Assembly: GCA_934454845.1 (NCBI GenBank)
Contig: CAKSGV010000023.1
Location: forward strand, 1 to 24,054
Length of the DNA: 24,054 nucleotides
Origin: an uncultured Eubacteriales bacterium
GTDB taxonomy: Bacteria; Bacillota; Clostridia; Oscillospirales; Acutalibacteraceae
Direction of reading: 5' to 3'
The position numbers and the translations under genes were made by a program. The notes under the pieces are model-generated. The model was given only the letters and a program-made list of their open reading frames with translations. It was not told the origin of the DNA and ran no database searches. Each line of letters starts with the position of its first letter. Positions within the stretch are counted from its first letter, which is position 1. Positions 1 through 8,172 of the stretch are shown one piece after another.

Positions 1-1
1 T

Positions 2-114
2 CCTTGAAAATTCGGTCCGATTTTCCAACAAAGCAGGTTGTATCGCTTAAATACAACCCGCTTTGTCTACAGTCTGAGGCTGCCTTATTTAAAAGGCAGC
101 CTTTTTTATTTCCT
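2..114 (+). repeat. Left arm of 113-bp inverted repeat with two hairpins
   Basis: This stretch matches the reverse complement of 23942-24054 at 112 of 113 positions; the only difference is C at 59 against T in the other arm's complement. It contains a hairpin with arms 29-43 and 51-65 (15 bp, 7-nt loop; the 59 change leaves an A/C mismatch, or a G-U pair on minus-strand RNA). It also holds a 10-bp hairpin (77-86 with 93-102) followed by a T run on the plus strand, and an imperfect palindrome near 6-25. It carries no transposase or plausible gene. I read it as a dispersed structured intergenic repeat; mobile (MITE-like) or RNA-processing roles are guesses. Confidence 0.9.
77..107 (+). terminator. 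Hairpin plus T run inside left repeat
   Basis: A 10-bp perfect stem (77-86 with 93-102, loop of 6) is followed by a run of T on the plus strand. It has intrinsic-terminator form only for transcription entering from the left. For the minus-strand operon ending here the T run is on the wrong side, so it could only act there as a 3'-end hairpin. Confidence 0.6.
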
Positions 115-420
115 GTAATAGGTATAATAAGCGGTAATGCTGTCGAATTCTCCTGTTACGGTGTTGTTTCCCTCAACAGTTACGCCGTCGCCACTTAATA
201 AAAGAAAATATCTGCAGTTTTTGATCTCGCAGTTAAAAACATCGGTCTCACCGCAGATAATTCTTATATTATCCCCTATCACAGCTATTCTGCCGCTTTT
301 TCCGGCAATGATATATTCATAAGTTCCGTCTTCTTTTTTAACCTTGCGGGTTACATATTTTACACATCGACCGTCAAAAGTGGAAAGAAGATCTTTGTTT
401 TTCTTTTTAAAAAGTCTCAT
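106..420 (-). CDS. Conserved-looking hypothetical protein, 104 aa
   Basis: I do not recognise a named family. The protein starts with a basic stretch (MRLFKKKNKD). It then reads as an all-beta small domain with several short strands, a GKSGRIAV turn, a GETDVFNC segment, an LLLSGDGVTVEG segment and a tyrosine-rich C-terminus (AYYTYYRK). There is no signal peptide, membrane helix or obvious catalytic motif, so it is probably cytoplasmic. It begins two bases after the tyrS stop with only a weak ribosome site, so it is the last cistron of the nusB-tyrS operon and probably translationally coupled. Its last two codons and stop fall inside the terminal repeat, so the repeat boundary and the gene's 3' end coincide. 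The good charge balance and operon position argue for a real gene. Confidence 0.72.
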   Translation of the reverse strand: MRLFKKKNKDLLSTFDGRCVKYVTRKVKKEDGTYEYIIAGKSGRIAVIGDNIRIICGETDVFNCEIKNCRYFLLLSGDGVTVEGNNTVTGEFDSITAYYTYYRK

Positions 421-422
421 TT

Positions 423-1646
423 TTATTCCACAATAAGCTTTATAAAAACTTTTTTGCCTTTTTTTAGGATTACCTCGTCTTTAAACAAAGAATAATCAAA
501 TTCGGTTTTCGGATCGGTTATTTTTTCATCATTAACGCTTACTCCGCCCTGTACCACAAGTCTTCGTGCCTCGCCGAAAGAAGAAGCAAGATGTGCATTT
601 ACAAGCATTGAGAGTATCCCTATTTTTTCTTCTTTAAAATAATCTTTATTTAAAGTTACGGTCGGCATATCGGAATGTGAGCCTTTTCCCGAGAAAACAG
701 CTCTTGAAGTTTCCTGAGCGGTTAATGCAGCCTCTTCGCCGTGGACAAGTTTTGTAAGCTCGAAAGCGAGTATTTCCTTAGCGGTATTAAGCTGACTTCC
801 CTCCCATGTATCCATTTTATCGATTTCTTCTAAGGGGAGGAATGTAAGCATTCTTATGCATTTTAAAACATCTGCGTCTGCAACATTTCTCCAATACTGA
901 TAAAACTCGTAAGGAGAAGTTTTATCAGGATCGAGCCATACAGCTCCGCCGACTGTTTTACCCATCTTTTTACCCTCGGAATTCAAAAGAAGAGTAATAG
1001 TCATAGCATAAGCGTCTTTTGAAAGCTTCTTTCTTATAAGTTCAGTTCCGCCGAGCATATTTGACCACTGATCATCGCCGCCGAACTGCATATTACAGCC
1101 GTATTCTTTAAAAAGATGATAAAAGTCATAGCTTTGCATAATCATATAATTGAATTCAAGAAAGCTTAATCCTTTTTCCATTCTTTGCTTATAGCATTCG
1201 GCTCTGAGCATATTATTAACGGAAAAACAAGGTCCTACTTCTCTTAAAAGATCTATGTAATTAAGTTTTAAAAGCCAATCCGCATTATTTACCATAAGCG
1301 CTTTATCTTCGCCGAATTCTATAAATTTGCTCATTTGCTTTTTAAAGCAATCGCAGTTATGCTGAATTTGCTCCGGCGTCATCATAGATCTCATATCGGT
1401 TCTGCCGGATGGATCTCCGATATATCCTGTTCCTCCGCCGACGAGCGCTATAGGTCTATTCCCTGCCATCTGAAGTCTTTTCATAAGACAAAGCGCCATA
1501 AAATGGCCTACGTGCAGGCTGTCGGCTGTGGGATCGAAGCCGATATAGAATGTTGCCTTACCGTTATTTATAAGCTCTTTGATCTCATCTTCATCCGTTA
1601 CCTGAGCAATAAGACCGCGGGCAACAAGTTCTTCATAAATTTTCAT
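423..1646 (-). CDS. tyrS: Tyrosyl-tRNA synthetase
   Basis: This enzyme charges tRNA-Tyr with tyrosine in the cytoplasm. It is a class I synthetase: the HIGH-type motif is HVGH at residues 45-48 and the KMSKS-type loop is KMGKT at 227-231. A Rossmann catalytic domain comes first and an S4-like RNA-binding domain last (about 340-400, with RRLVVQGGVSVN). The length of 407 aa is typical of bacterial TyrRS. I place the start at the ATG at 1646, not the upstream 1664, because AGGAG sits eight bases before it and the protein then opens with MKIYEELVARG. It starts one base after the recN stop. There is no T-box leader, so expression depends on the long operon rather than on tRNA-Tyr sensing at this site. 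Confidence 0.96.
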   Translation of the reverse strand: MKIYEELVARGLIAQVTDEDEIKELINNGKATFYIGFDPTADSLHVGHFMALCLMKRLQMAGNRPIALVGGGTGYIGDPSGRTDMRSMMTPEQIQHNCDCFKKQMSKFIEFGEDKALMVNNADWLLKLNYIDLLREVGPCFSVNNMLRAECYKQRMEKGLSFLEFNYMIMQSYDFYHLFKEYGCNMQFGGDDQWSNMLGGTELIRKKLSKDAYAMTITLLLNSEGKKMGKTVGGAVWLDPDKTSPYEFYQYWRNVADADVLKCIRMLTFLPLEEIDKMDTWEGSQLNTAKEILAFELTKLVHGEEAALTAQETSRAVFSGKGSHSDMPTVTLNKDYFKEEKIGILSMLVNAHLASSFGEARRLVVQGGVSVNDEKITDPKTEFDYSLFKDEVILKKGKKVFIKLIVE

Positions 1647-1647
1647 T

Positions 1648-3309
1648 TTATTTACTCCTGTCAAGCAATTCTTTAGCCGAATTATACAGATTATCGGTGA
1701 TTTCCGAGCCCGACATAATTCTTGCTATTTCTTTTATTCTATCCTCACCGAAGAGGGGTTTAACATCTGTGAAGGTTTCATTAAAGGAAACCTTTTTTTC
1801 AATTTCATAATGATTATCGGCATATGCCGCGATTTGCGCTAAATGCGTTACGCATAATACCTGCTTTGATTTTGATACTTTCTTAAGCTGAACGCCGACT
1901 TTTCCCGCAGTGACTCCGCTTATCCCCTGATCTATTTCATCAAAGATAAGGGTATCGATATCGTCTTTATCTGCAAGAACGCTTTTTATCGCAAGCATTA
2001 CTCTTGATAATTCACCGCCGGAAGCAATTTTATGAAGCGGTTTCAGATTTTCTCCCAAATTGGTGCAAATAAAAAATTCGATAATATCGCAGCCGAGCTT
2101 TGTGTATTTTCCAGTATCGATTTTAACCTCGAATTTAACATTCGGCATATTTAAAAAAGAAAGAATTTTCGTTACATCCGAAGAAAATTTTTCGGCGGCT
2201 TTTTTTCGCGAGTTCGTTAAATTTTCAGCTAAATCAATAAGTCTTTCGGTGGAATTTTCAAGCTCTTTTTCTAATTTTTCAAGGGAAATATCGGAAGATC
2301 TTATTCTTGATAATTCTTCTTCAAATTCATCCTTTAATATTAAAATTTGTTCTTCATCGCCGCCGTATTTTAAAGACAGCTTTCTAATTATGTCAAGCCT
2401 TTGATTGATTTCTTCAATATCTAAAAGACTGAGATCCTCATTTTCGGTAAATTCTCTTATTTTTGAGCAAACATCGTCTAAATTTACAAGCGATTCCGCA
2501 AGTATTGACGCGCATTTATCAAAATCATCCGATTTAAGAGCGGACAGGGATTTTTGAGCGTTTTTAATAAGCGACATTGCTCCGTCAAAATTTTCACTTC
2601 CGTTAAGATAAGAATAAGCGGTATTAAGTCCGCTTAAAAGCTTTGAATAATTTTCGGCAATATTTTGTTTTTCTTTAAGTTCTTTTGATTCGTTGGGTTT
2701 TAAGTTTGCGGAAGAAATTTCATTTATCTGAAATTCCAAAAGGTCTTTTTTTCTGTTTCCCTCTTCTAGGTCTTTTCTGATTTTAGAGATTTCTTTTCTT
2801 ATGGAATTTAATTTCTTAAATTCAGCATAATAATTATCGCGCATTAGCTTATTATCCGCTACGGCGTCGATATACAAATAATGATTTTCCGGCAAAAGCA
2901 GATTTTGATTATCGTGCTGGCCGTGAATATTTATAAGATATTTACCTAAGCTTTTTAAAATTGTAACAGTTGCGGGTCTTCCGTTTATTCTCACATTTCC
3001 GTTACCGTTTAAAGAAAGCGTTCTGTTAATTATTATTTCTTTGCCGCTTTCAGCATCATAACCTGCTTCAATAAGAGCTCTTGCGGCTCGCCCCGAAACA
3101 TCCGAAAAAACTGCGCTTACAAATGCTTTTTCACATCCGTTTCTAATAAGATCTTTAGAAGCTCTTTCGCCGAGCACGGCATTTATCGAATCAATTATAA
3201 TGGATTTTCCGGCTCCCGTTTCTCCGGTGAGCGCAGAAAGACCCGATTTAAATTCAATATCAGTTTTTTCTATAACGGCAATATTTTCAATATGCAAAGA
3301 TTTTAACAT
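1648..3309 (-). CDS. recN: DNA repair protein RecN
   Basis: RecN is an SMC-like ATPase recruited early to DNA double-strand breaks, where it holds DNA ends for RecA-dependent repair. The N-terminus has the RecN opening (LHIENIAVIE) and Walker A GETGAGKS near residues 29-36. The middle, roughly 150-370, is a long charged, coiled-coil-prone region. The C-terminus has the ABC signature ASGGELSR, Walker B LIFDEIDQG and the switch histidine in CVTHLAQIA. The 553 aa are normal for the family. The start is the ATG at 3309, preceded by a modest GGGATGA site, 16 nt after argR. In many Clostridia and Bacilli recN is followed by spoIVB and spo0A; here tyrS follows directly. Confidence 0.96.
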   Translation of the reverse strand: MLKSLHIENIAVIEKTDIEFKSGLSALTGETGAGKSIIIDSINAVLGERASKDLIRNGCEKAFVSAVFSDVSGRAARALIEAGYDAESGKEIIINRTLSLNGNGNVRINGRPATVTILKSLGKYLINIHGQHDNQNLLLPENHYLYIDAVADNKLMRDNYYAEFKKLNSIRKEISKIRKDLEEGNRKKDLLEFQINEISSANLKPNESKELKEKQNIAENYSKLLSGLNTAYSYLNGSENFDGAMSLIKNAQKSLSALKSDDFDKCASILAESLVNLDDVCSKIREFTENEDLSLLDIEEINQRLDIIRKLSLKYGGDEEQILILKDEFEEELSRIRSSDISLEKLEKELENSTERLIDLAENLTNSRKKAAEKFSSDVTKILSFLNMPNVKFEVKIDTGKYTKLGCDIIEFFICTNLGENLKPLHKIASGGELSRVMLAIKSVLADKDDIDTLIFDEIDQGISGVTAGKVGVQLKKVSKSKQVLCVTHLAQIAAYADNHYEIEKKVSFNETFTDVKPLFGEDRIKEIARIMSGSEITDNLYNSAKELLDRSK

Positions 3310-3325
3310 AAGATCATCCCGCCGG

Positions 3326-3775
3326 TCAAATCAATTTTTTTATTTCATCAGCAAGTAACTGAGCAGCCTCGGTGCTGCGGGTAATAATGAATATAGTATC
3401 GTCGCCTGCTACACTTCCGAGCATTTTATCCGCAAAAAGTCCGTCTATCGCAACGGCTACGCTTGAAGCCATACCTGTTTTGCACTTGATAACGATATCG
3501 TTGACCGCATTTTCAATAGATATGACCGAATGGGAAAGCAGATCGTAATATTTTCCGTCAGGTCCGTCGGATTTAGGAGCTGCAATGGAAATATATCTGT
3601 AATTCCCGTCTTGATCGTGGCCTTTAACTATCCTCAGCTCCTTGATATCTCTCGAAACGGTGGACTGAGTTACATTAAATCCGCTGTCAGTCAGTTCCTT
3701 TTGAATTTCGTCTTGTGTGAGCACGATCTTTTGTGAAATTATTTCAAGAATTTTCTTTTGTCTGTTATCTTTCAT
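3326..3775 (-). CDS. argR: Arginine repressor ArgR/AhrC
   Basis: This is a transcription factor that, with L-arginine as co-repressor, binds ARG boxes upstream of arginine genes. The N-terminal winged-helix domain covers residues 1-70, with recognition-helix sequence TQSTVSRDIKEL (36-47). The C-terminal hexamerisation and arginine-binding domain covers 80-149 and includes GSVAGDDTIF, where the acidic pair (D125, D126) normally contacts arginine. The length of 149 aa fits the family. Its start overlaps the nadK 3' end by 11 nt, so translation is probably coupled. No arginine genes are nearby; the argR-recN pairing is a conserved Gram-positive arrangement. Confidence 0.96.
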   Translation of the reverse strand: MKDNRQKKILEIISQKIVLTQDEIQKELTDSGFNVTQSTVSRDIKELRIVKGHDQDGNYRYISIAAPKSDGPDGKYYDLLSHSVISIENAVNDIVIKCKTGMASSVAVAIDGLFADKMLGSVAGDDTIFIITRSTEAAQLLADEIKKLI

Positions 3776-4622
3776 GACTCATACCCCTTGAATCTGAAAA
3801 TTTTAAGGATAGCGTTTTATAAAAAGACCTATCGTTAAGTCGTATAAGTTTTACTGTTTTTTTCGATTTAGTGATGAAAATTTCTGTGTAAGGCTTTACA
3901 TTCGCGGCTTTTCTGCCGTCGATAGTTAGATAGATATCCGATCTCTTTTTCGATATCGCTTTAAGCTTAATTCCCCTGTCACTACCTAAAATAATCGGTT
4001 TAGCCGCTAGTGAATGCGAGCAAATTGGCGTTACGCAAAAGCATTCGCTTAAAGGATCGATTATCGGGCCTCCTGCCGAAAGAGAATAAGCGGTTGATCC
4101 TGTAGGAGTGGAAATTATCAAACCGTCAGACAGATAATTTATTCTGTCGTTGCCGATAAAAGCGGAAATATCTATAATTCTTGAAATATAGCCGCTTGTT
4201 ATTACCGCGTCGTTTAAAGCTTCGTATTCCCCGACTGTCTTATTGTTTTCAACAATTTTTATATTTAACATCATTCGGCTTTCGATGTTGTATTCTTTTG
4301 TTTTAAGCTTTGAAAGCAATTTATATTCATTTTGCTCTATATCGGCTAAGTAGCCGAGTCTTCCTGCGTTTATTCCGAGAATGGGTTTATTATCAGCGGC
4401 AGCTCTTTTGGCGTACCTGATAATAGTTCCGTCGCCGCCTATTGTGATTATAAGATCGGCGAGTTCATAAAGCTCGCTTTCCCCTGCAAATTTATATCCG
4501 GCACAGCAAATGTTATCCGGCAGATAAGCGGTTATTCCGCAGGATTTAAGATATGCACCGATCTTTTCAACCATATCGGATGATCCGCGCTTATCAAGAT
4601 TAGGAATTACTGCTACAACCAT
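3765..4622 (-). CDS. nadK: NAD kinase
   Basis: NAD kinase phosphorylates NAD to NADP in the cytoplasm. The diagnostic GGDGT motif is at residues 62-66, followed by NAGRLGYL (85-92) and PTGSTAYSLSAGGPI, the conserved NAD-binding segment. At 285 aa it has the usual bacterial length. The start at 4622 is supported by CGGAG seven bases upstream. The gene lies 22 nt after tlyA, in the usual clostridial position between tlyA and argR. It provides NADPH precursor for, among others, the isoprenoid pathway encoded upstream, although that link is context only. Confidence 0.95.
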   Translation of the reverse strand: MVVAVIPNLDKRGSSDMVEKIGAYLKSCGITAYLPDNICCAGYKFAGESELYELADLIITIGGDGTIIRYAKRAAADNKPILGINAGRLGYLADIEQNEYKLLSKLKTKEYNIESRMMLNIKIVENNKTVGEYEALNDAVITSGYISRIIDISAFIGNDRINYLSDGLIISTPTGSTAYSLSAGGPIIDPLSECFCVTPICSHSLAAKPIILGSDRGIKLKAISKKRSDIYLTIDGRKAANVKPYTEIFITKSKKTVKLIRLNDRSFYKTLSLKFSDSRGMSHER

Positions 4623-4644
4623 TTTTTATCTCCGTTCGAAAAAA

Positions 4645-5454
4645 CTAAATATTTAATTTGTTATATGATTCATCTACAACCTGTTCGGCAGTTTTACCGC
4701 ATAAATTTTTTGCATTGTCGGATTTTTTCAGCAAACATAAATATTCAATATTGCCTTTTGGACCCTTTACAGGTGAAAAATCAAGACCTAAAAAGGAAAA
4801 ACCGTTAAGTAAAGCAAAATCCATTATTTTGTTTATTACAGAAATATGTATTCTCCGCTCTCTTACTACCCCGTTTTTCCCGACATTTTCTCTGCCTGCC
4901 TCAAACTGCGGTTTTATAAGGCATACTGCATTCGCACCGTCTTTTAAAAGCGGTCTTAAAACAGGAAGAATGAGTGTGAGAGAAATAAAAGATACATCAA
5001 CAGACGCAAAATCAAGCTCATCCGGAATCTGTTCTTTTGTAACATTTCTGAAATTCGTGTTTTCAAGATTTATAACTCTTTCGTCTATCCTTAATTTCCA
5101 GGCAAGCTGACCGTAACCCACATCGATAGAATAAACTTTTTTTGCTCCGCTTTGAAGCATACAGTCGGTAAAACCTCCTGTGGATGCTCCGATATCTGCG
5201 CATATAAACTTGTCAAGACTTAATTCGAAGCTTTTCATCGCCTTTTCAAGTTTAAGTCCCCCGCGGCTGACAAATTTGAGTGTTTTTCCTCTCACATCGA
5301 TTATATCGGTATCTTTGACATTCGTACCTGCCTTATCGCATTTCTGATTGTTGACAAATACTATTCCTTCCATAATCAAAGCCTTTGCCCTTTCCCTTGA
5401 GGGTGCAAGACCTTTATTTACAAGAACAATATCTATTCGCTCTTTATTCTGCAT
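4645..5454 (-). CDS. tlyA: TlyA family rRNA (cytidine-2'-O)-methyltransferase
   Basis: TlyA-type enzymes use S-adenosylmethionine to 2'-O-methylate cytidines in ribosomal RNA. Residues 5-65 form an S4 RNA-binding domain (SRERAKALIMEGIVFVN). The rest is an FtsJ-like methyltransferase fold, with the SAM-binding motif ADIGASTGGFTDCML, then SIDVGYGQLAWKLR, the conserved aspartate in SVDVSFISL and the lysine in CLIKPQFEAG. The protein is 269 aa, as usual. Its ATG follows the dxs TAA stop with no gap and no clear ribosome site of its own, so translation is probably coupled to dxs. Some members of the family are also called haemolysin A; nothing here suggests a membrane activity. Confidence 0.93.
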   Translation of the reverse strand: MQNKERIDIVLVNKGLAPSRERAKALIMEGIVFVNNQKCDKAGTNVKDTDIIDVRGKTLKFVSRGGLKLEKAMKSFELSLDKFICADIGASTGGFTDCMLQSGAKKVYSIDVGYGQLAWKLRIDERVINLENTNFRNVTKEQIPDELDFASVDVSFISLTLILPVLRPLLKDGANAVCLIKPQFEAGRENVGKNGVVRERRIHISVINKIMDFALLNGFSFLGLDFSPVKGPKGNIEYLCLLKKSDNAKNLCGKTAEQVVDESYNKLNI

Positions 5455-7281
5455 TTATGCTTTAAAAGCTTCAAGCACGCTCTCGGTATCGAGAAGATAT
5501 TTTTTTAAAATATCTTCAGTCTTTCCTGCGGGAATAAATTCGCTTTCGATAGCATTTATAACATATTTCCCTTTATATCCGCTCTCGTTAAGACCGCTTC
5601 CGATATGCTCGGCTATGCCGCCGCTTTTAATTCCCTCCTCAAAGAAAATAATATTTTTATAAGAATTAAGTATCTCAAAGATATCTTTATTTATAGGATA
5701 AATTTTATTAAGCTTTAAAATATCAAAATTATTTATCTTATTTTTAGCCGAATATACCTGACTGAATATTCTTCCGTAAGTTATAGCCAAAGATTTTGAA
5801 TTGTCGGATTTTAAAAGAGTATAATCGGCGCTAAAGTCGAAATTATATTCTTCTGTGCTGTAACCTTTCGGGTATCTTATGGCGCTAAGCTCGGAATTTT
5901 TTGAAGTTTCTTCTATTCTGTATTCAAGTTCTTTATAGCTTGACGGCGAATAAACATTCATATTCGGGATTTCGCTTAAAAATGCCGCATCAAACACGCC
6001 CTGATGAGTTTCACCGTCTTCTCCGACGATTCCCGCTCTGTCAACAAGCAGTTTTATAGGAATATTTGCTATTGCAGCGTCGTGAAGTATCTGATCGTAA
6101 CTTCTTTGTAGAAAAGTGGAATAAACCGCAAAAAACGGAATCATTCCGCCTTTGGCCAACCCTGCACAGAATGTTACTCCGTGCTCTTCCGCAATTCCCA
6201 CATCAAAAAATCTGTCCTTAAATATCTTAGAAAACTCGGTAAGGCCAGTTCCCTCGGTCATAGCGGCTGTCACAGCGCAAATTTTATTATTGTTTTTTGC
6301 GAGCCTGCAAAGGGTTTCGCCTGCTATCTGAGAAAAGTCTTTTTTCTTTTCTTCTGATAAACCGTCGCCTATTACAAACGGTGATACACCATGATAGTTT
6401 TTAGGCTTTGTTTCTGCGTAAATATAACCCTTTCCTTTTTTTGTTACTACATGAACGACAGACGGTCTGTCATAAGATTTTGCAACTCTGAAAAGCTCTT
6501 CCATTGCTTTGATATTATGACCGTCAACAGGTCCGAGATAATTAAATCCAAGACTTGTAAAAATATTATCGTGATAAACCAGCGTTTTAATTCCCTCTTT
6601 TATTCTGTAAAGGAAATTAAGAATATGTTTGCCGAAAGGCAATTTGAGCAAAAAATTTGAAAAAGAAGTTTTAAAGGTGTGATAAGACGGCTTGTTGCGA
6701 AGTCTTGTAAAGCAGCGAGACATCGCTCCGACATTTTTTGAAATTGACATTTTATTATCGTTTAACACGACGATAAAATTTCCCTTAGCCGCGCCTGCAT
6801 TATTTATAGCCTCGTAAGCCATTCCGCCTGTTATAGCACCGTCACCAATTACAGCGACAACTGTTGACGGATCGCCCAAAAGCTTTTTCGCTTTAAAAAT
6901 TCCGTAAGCCGCGGATATCGAATTACTGCTGTGACCTGTGACAACAGGGTCATACTCGCTTTCCTGCGGCCTCATAAATCCGGAAATACCTCCCGATTTT
7001 CTGATTGAAGAAAAGCTTTCAAATCTGCCTGTTATAAGCTTATGTGCATAACACTGATGACCGACATCGAATATTATAGCGTCGTCGGGAGAAGAAAACA
7101 CGCGGTGCAAAGCAACAGTAAGTTCTACGGCGCCGAGATTTGAAGCCAGATGTCCCCCGTTTTCCGAAACAGTGGAAATAATTTTCGTTCTTATTTCATC
7201 GCAAAGCTCGGTCAGCTCAAATTTATTAAGCTTTTTAACATCATCCGGAGATTTAATGTTTTTTAAAATTCTGTAATTCAA
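5455..7281 (-). CDS. dxs: 1-deoxy-D-xylulose-5-phosphate synthase
   Basis: Dxs condenses pyruvate and glyceraldehyde 3-phosphate to DXP, the first step of the MEP isoprenoid pathway, using thiamine diphosphate. The N-terminal half has GGHLASNLGAVELT, with the conserved histidine, and the ThDP motif GDGAITGG (146-153) running to NDNKMSIS. The middle has DVGIAEEHGVTFCAGLA, with the catalytic glutamate. It is followed by DRAGIVGEDGETHQG and a transketolase C-terminal domain. The length of 608 aa is normal. No in-frame ATG is available, so the start is the TTG at 7281, with AAAGGA about 11 nt upstream, a long spacing that may limit expression. It is next to ispA, the downstream prenyl-chain step. 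Confidence 0.96.
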   Translation of the reverse strand: MNYRILKNIKSPDDVKKLNKFELTELCDEIRTKIISTVSENGGHLASNLGAVELTVALHRVFSSPDDAIIFDVGHQCYAHKLITGRFESFSSIRKSGGISGFMRPQESEYDPVVTGHSSNSISAAYGIFKAKKLLGDPSTVVAVIGDGAITGGMAYEAINNAGAAKGNFIVVLNDNKMSISKNVGAMSRCFTRLRNKPSYHTFKTSFSNFLLKLPFGKHILNFLYRIKEGIKTLVYHDNIFTSLGFNYLGPVDGHNIKAMEELFRVAKSYDRPSVVHVVTKKGKGYIYAETKPKNYHGVSPFVIGDGLSEEKKKDFSQIAGETLCRLAKNNNKICAVTAAMTEGTGLTEFSKIFKDRFFDVGIAEEHGVTFCAGLAKGGMIPFFAVYSTFLQRSYDQILHDAAIANIPIKLLVDRAGIVGEDGETHQGVFDAAFLSEIPNMNVYSPSSYKELEYRIEETSKNSELSAIRYPKGYSTEEYNFDFSADYTLLKSDNSKSLAITYGRIFSQVYSAKNKINNFDILKLNKIYPINKDIFEILNSYKNIIFFEEGIKSGGIAEHIGSGLNESGYKGKYVINAIESEFIPAGKTEDILKKYLLDTESVLEAFKA

Positions 7282-7296
7282 AAGGTAAACATTCCT

Positions 7297-8172
7297 TTAA
7301 AACTTTCTTCTTAAAAGATACTGCGTAAGATTTTTTAATGTTTCACATTCGGGATCTATCATATCGAGAATGGTTTCCGCCTCGGCTGTGAGATTTTCTG
7401 CAAGCTCTCTTGCCTTATCTTCGCCGAGAACTTTTATAAGAGTTTTTTTATCGTTTTTCTCATCGCTGCCCGTAGGCTTGCCAAGGTCTTCTTCATTTGA
7501 ATTAAGGTCGAGAAAATCATCGATTATCTGAAAAGCTATTCCGACATTTTCGCCGTATTTTTCGCAAAGATTAATTTGCTCGTCGTCGGCTCCGGCAAGA
7601 ATTGCTCCGCAAACTGCGGCGGCCTTAATAAGTCCGGAAGTTTTAAGGGAATACATCTGGTAAATCAGATTATAATCCTCGCTGTCTTCGTTTTTAAGGT
7701 CTATTACCTGCCCTCCCACCATACCGGAAGTTCCTGCGGCGGCGGAAAGATAAGATATCGCTCTTACAATTCTTTCCGGATCTATTCCTAGAGTTTTTGA
7801 GGCAACTCCGAAAGCGTCTGTCAAAAGAGCGTCTCCTGCCAAAAGCGCAATATTCTCGCCGAATTCTTTGTGGCAAGCAGGCTTGCCTCTGCGCATATCG
7901 TCGTTATCCATACAAGGAAGATCATCGTGAATTAAAGAATATGTATGAATCATTTCTGTTGCACAGGCAAAATTATAAGCGCAATCATCGTTACCGCCGA
8001 AAAGCTTGTAAAATTCAAGCAGAATAATAGGTCTTATTCTTTTTCCGCCCGAAAGCAGACTGTGCCTTACGGCTTTTGATACAATATCATAATGCTGACC
8101 GCTTAAAGCGGAAAGAATATCAAGCCTTGAGTTGATCTTAACCTGATAATCTTTTATAATTGTTTCAATCAT
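7297..8172 (-). CDS. ispA: Polyprenyl (farnesyl/geranylgeranyl) diphosphate synthase
   Basis: This trans-prenyltransferase adds isopentenyl diphosphate to allylic diphosphates to make farnesyl (possibly geranylgeranyl) diphosphate. The first aspartate-rich motif is DDLPCMD at residues 83-89 followed by DDMRRG. The second is DDFLD at 218-222, with the KPTGSD loop after it. GGKRIRP (42-48) is the diphosphate-binding segment. The two extra residues within the first motif (DDxxxxD) are normal for bacterial short-chain enzymes. The start at 8172 has GGAG six bases upstream and overlaps the xseB end by 8 nt. Chain length cannot be fixed from sequence alone, but the xseB-ispA-dxs context favours IspA. 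Confidence 0.94.
   Translation of the reverse strand: MIETIIKDYQVKINSRLDILSALSGQHYDIVSKAVRHSLLSGGKRIRPIILLEFYKLFGGNDDCAYNFACATEMIHTYSLIHDDLPCMDNDDMRRGKPACHKEFGENIALLAGDALLTDAFGVASKTLGIDPERIVRAISYLSAAAGTSGMVGGQVIDLKNEDSEDYNLIYQMYSLKTSGLIKAAAVCGAILAGADDEQINLCEKYGENVGIAFQIIDDFLDLNSNEEDLGKPTGSDEKNDKKTLIKVLGEDKARELAENLTAEAETILDMIDPECETLKNLTQYLLRRKF

Noticed and set aside
4..198. Reading frame opening MKIRSDFPTKQVV, and its near twin at 23867-24052 on the minus strand
   Set aside because: Both simply read through the 113-bp repeat and its hairpins, diverge right after it, and have no ribosome site; no evidence of translation.
423..1646. T-box or tRNA-sensing leader for tyrS
   Set aside because: tyrS begins one base after recN, leaving no leader; no T-box sequence was seen.
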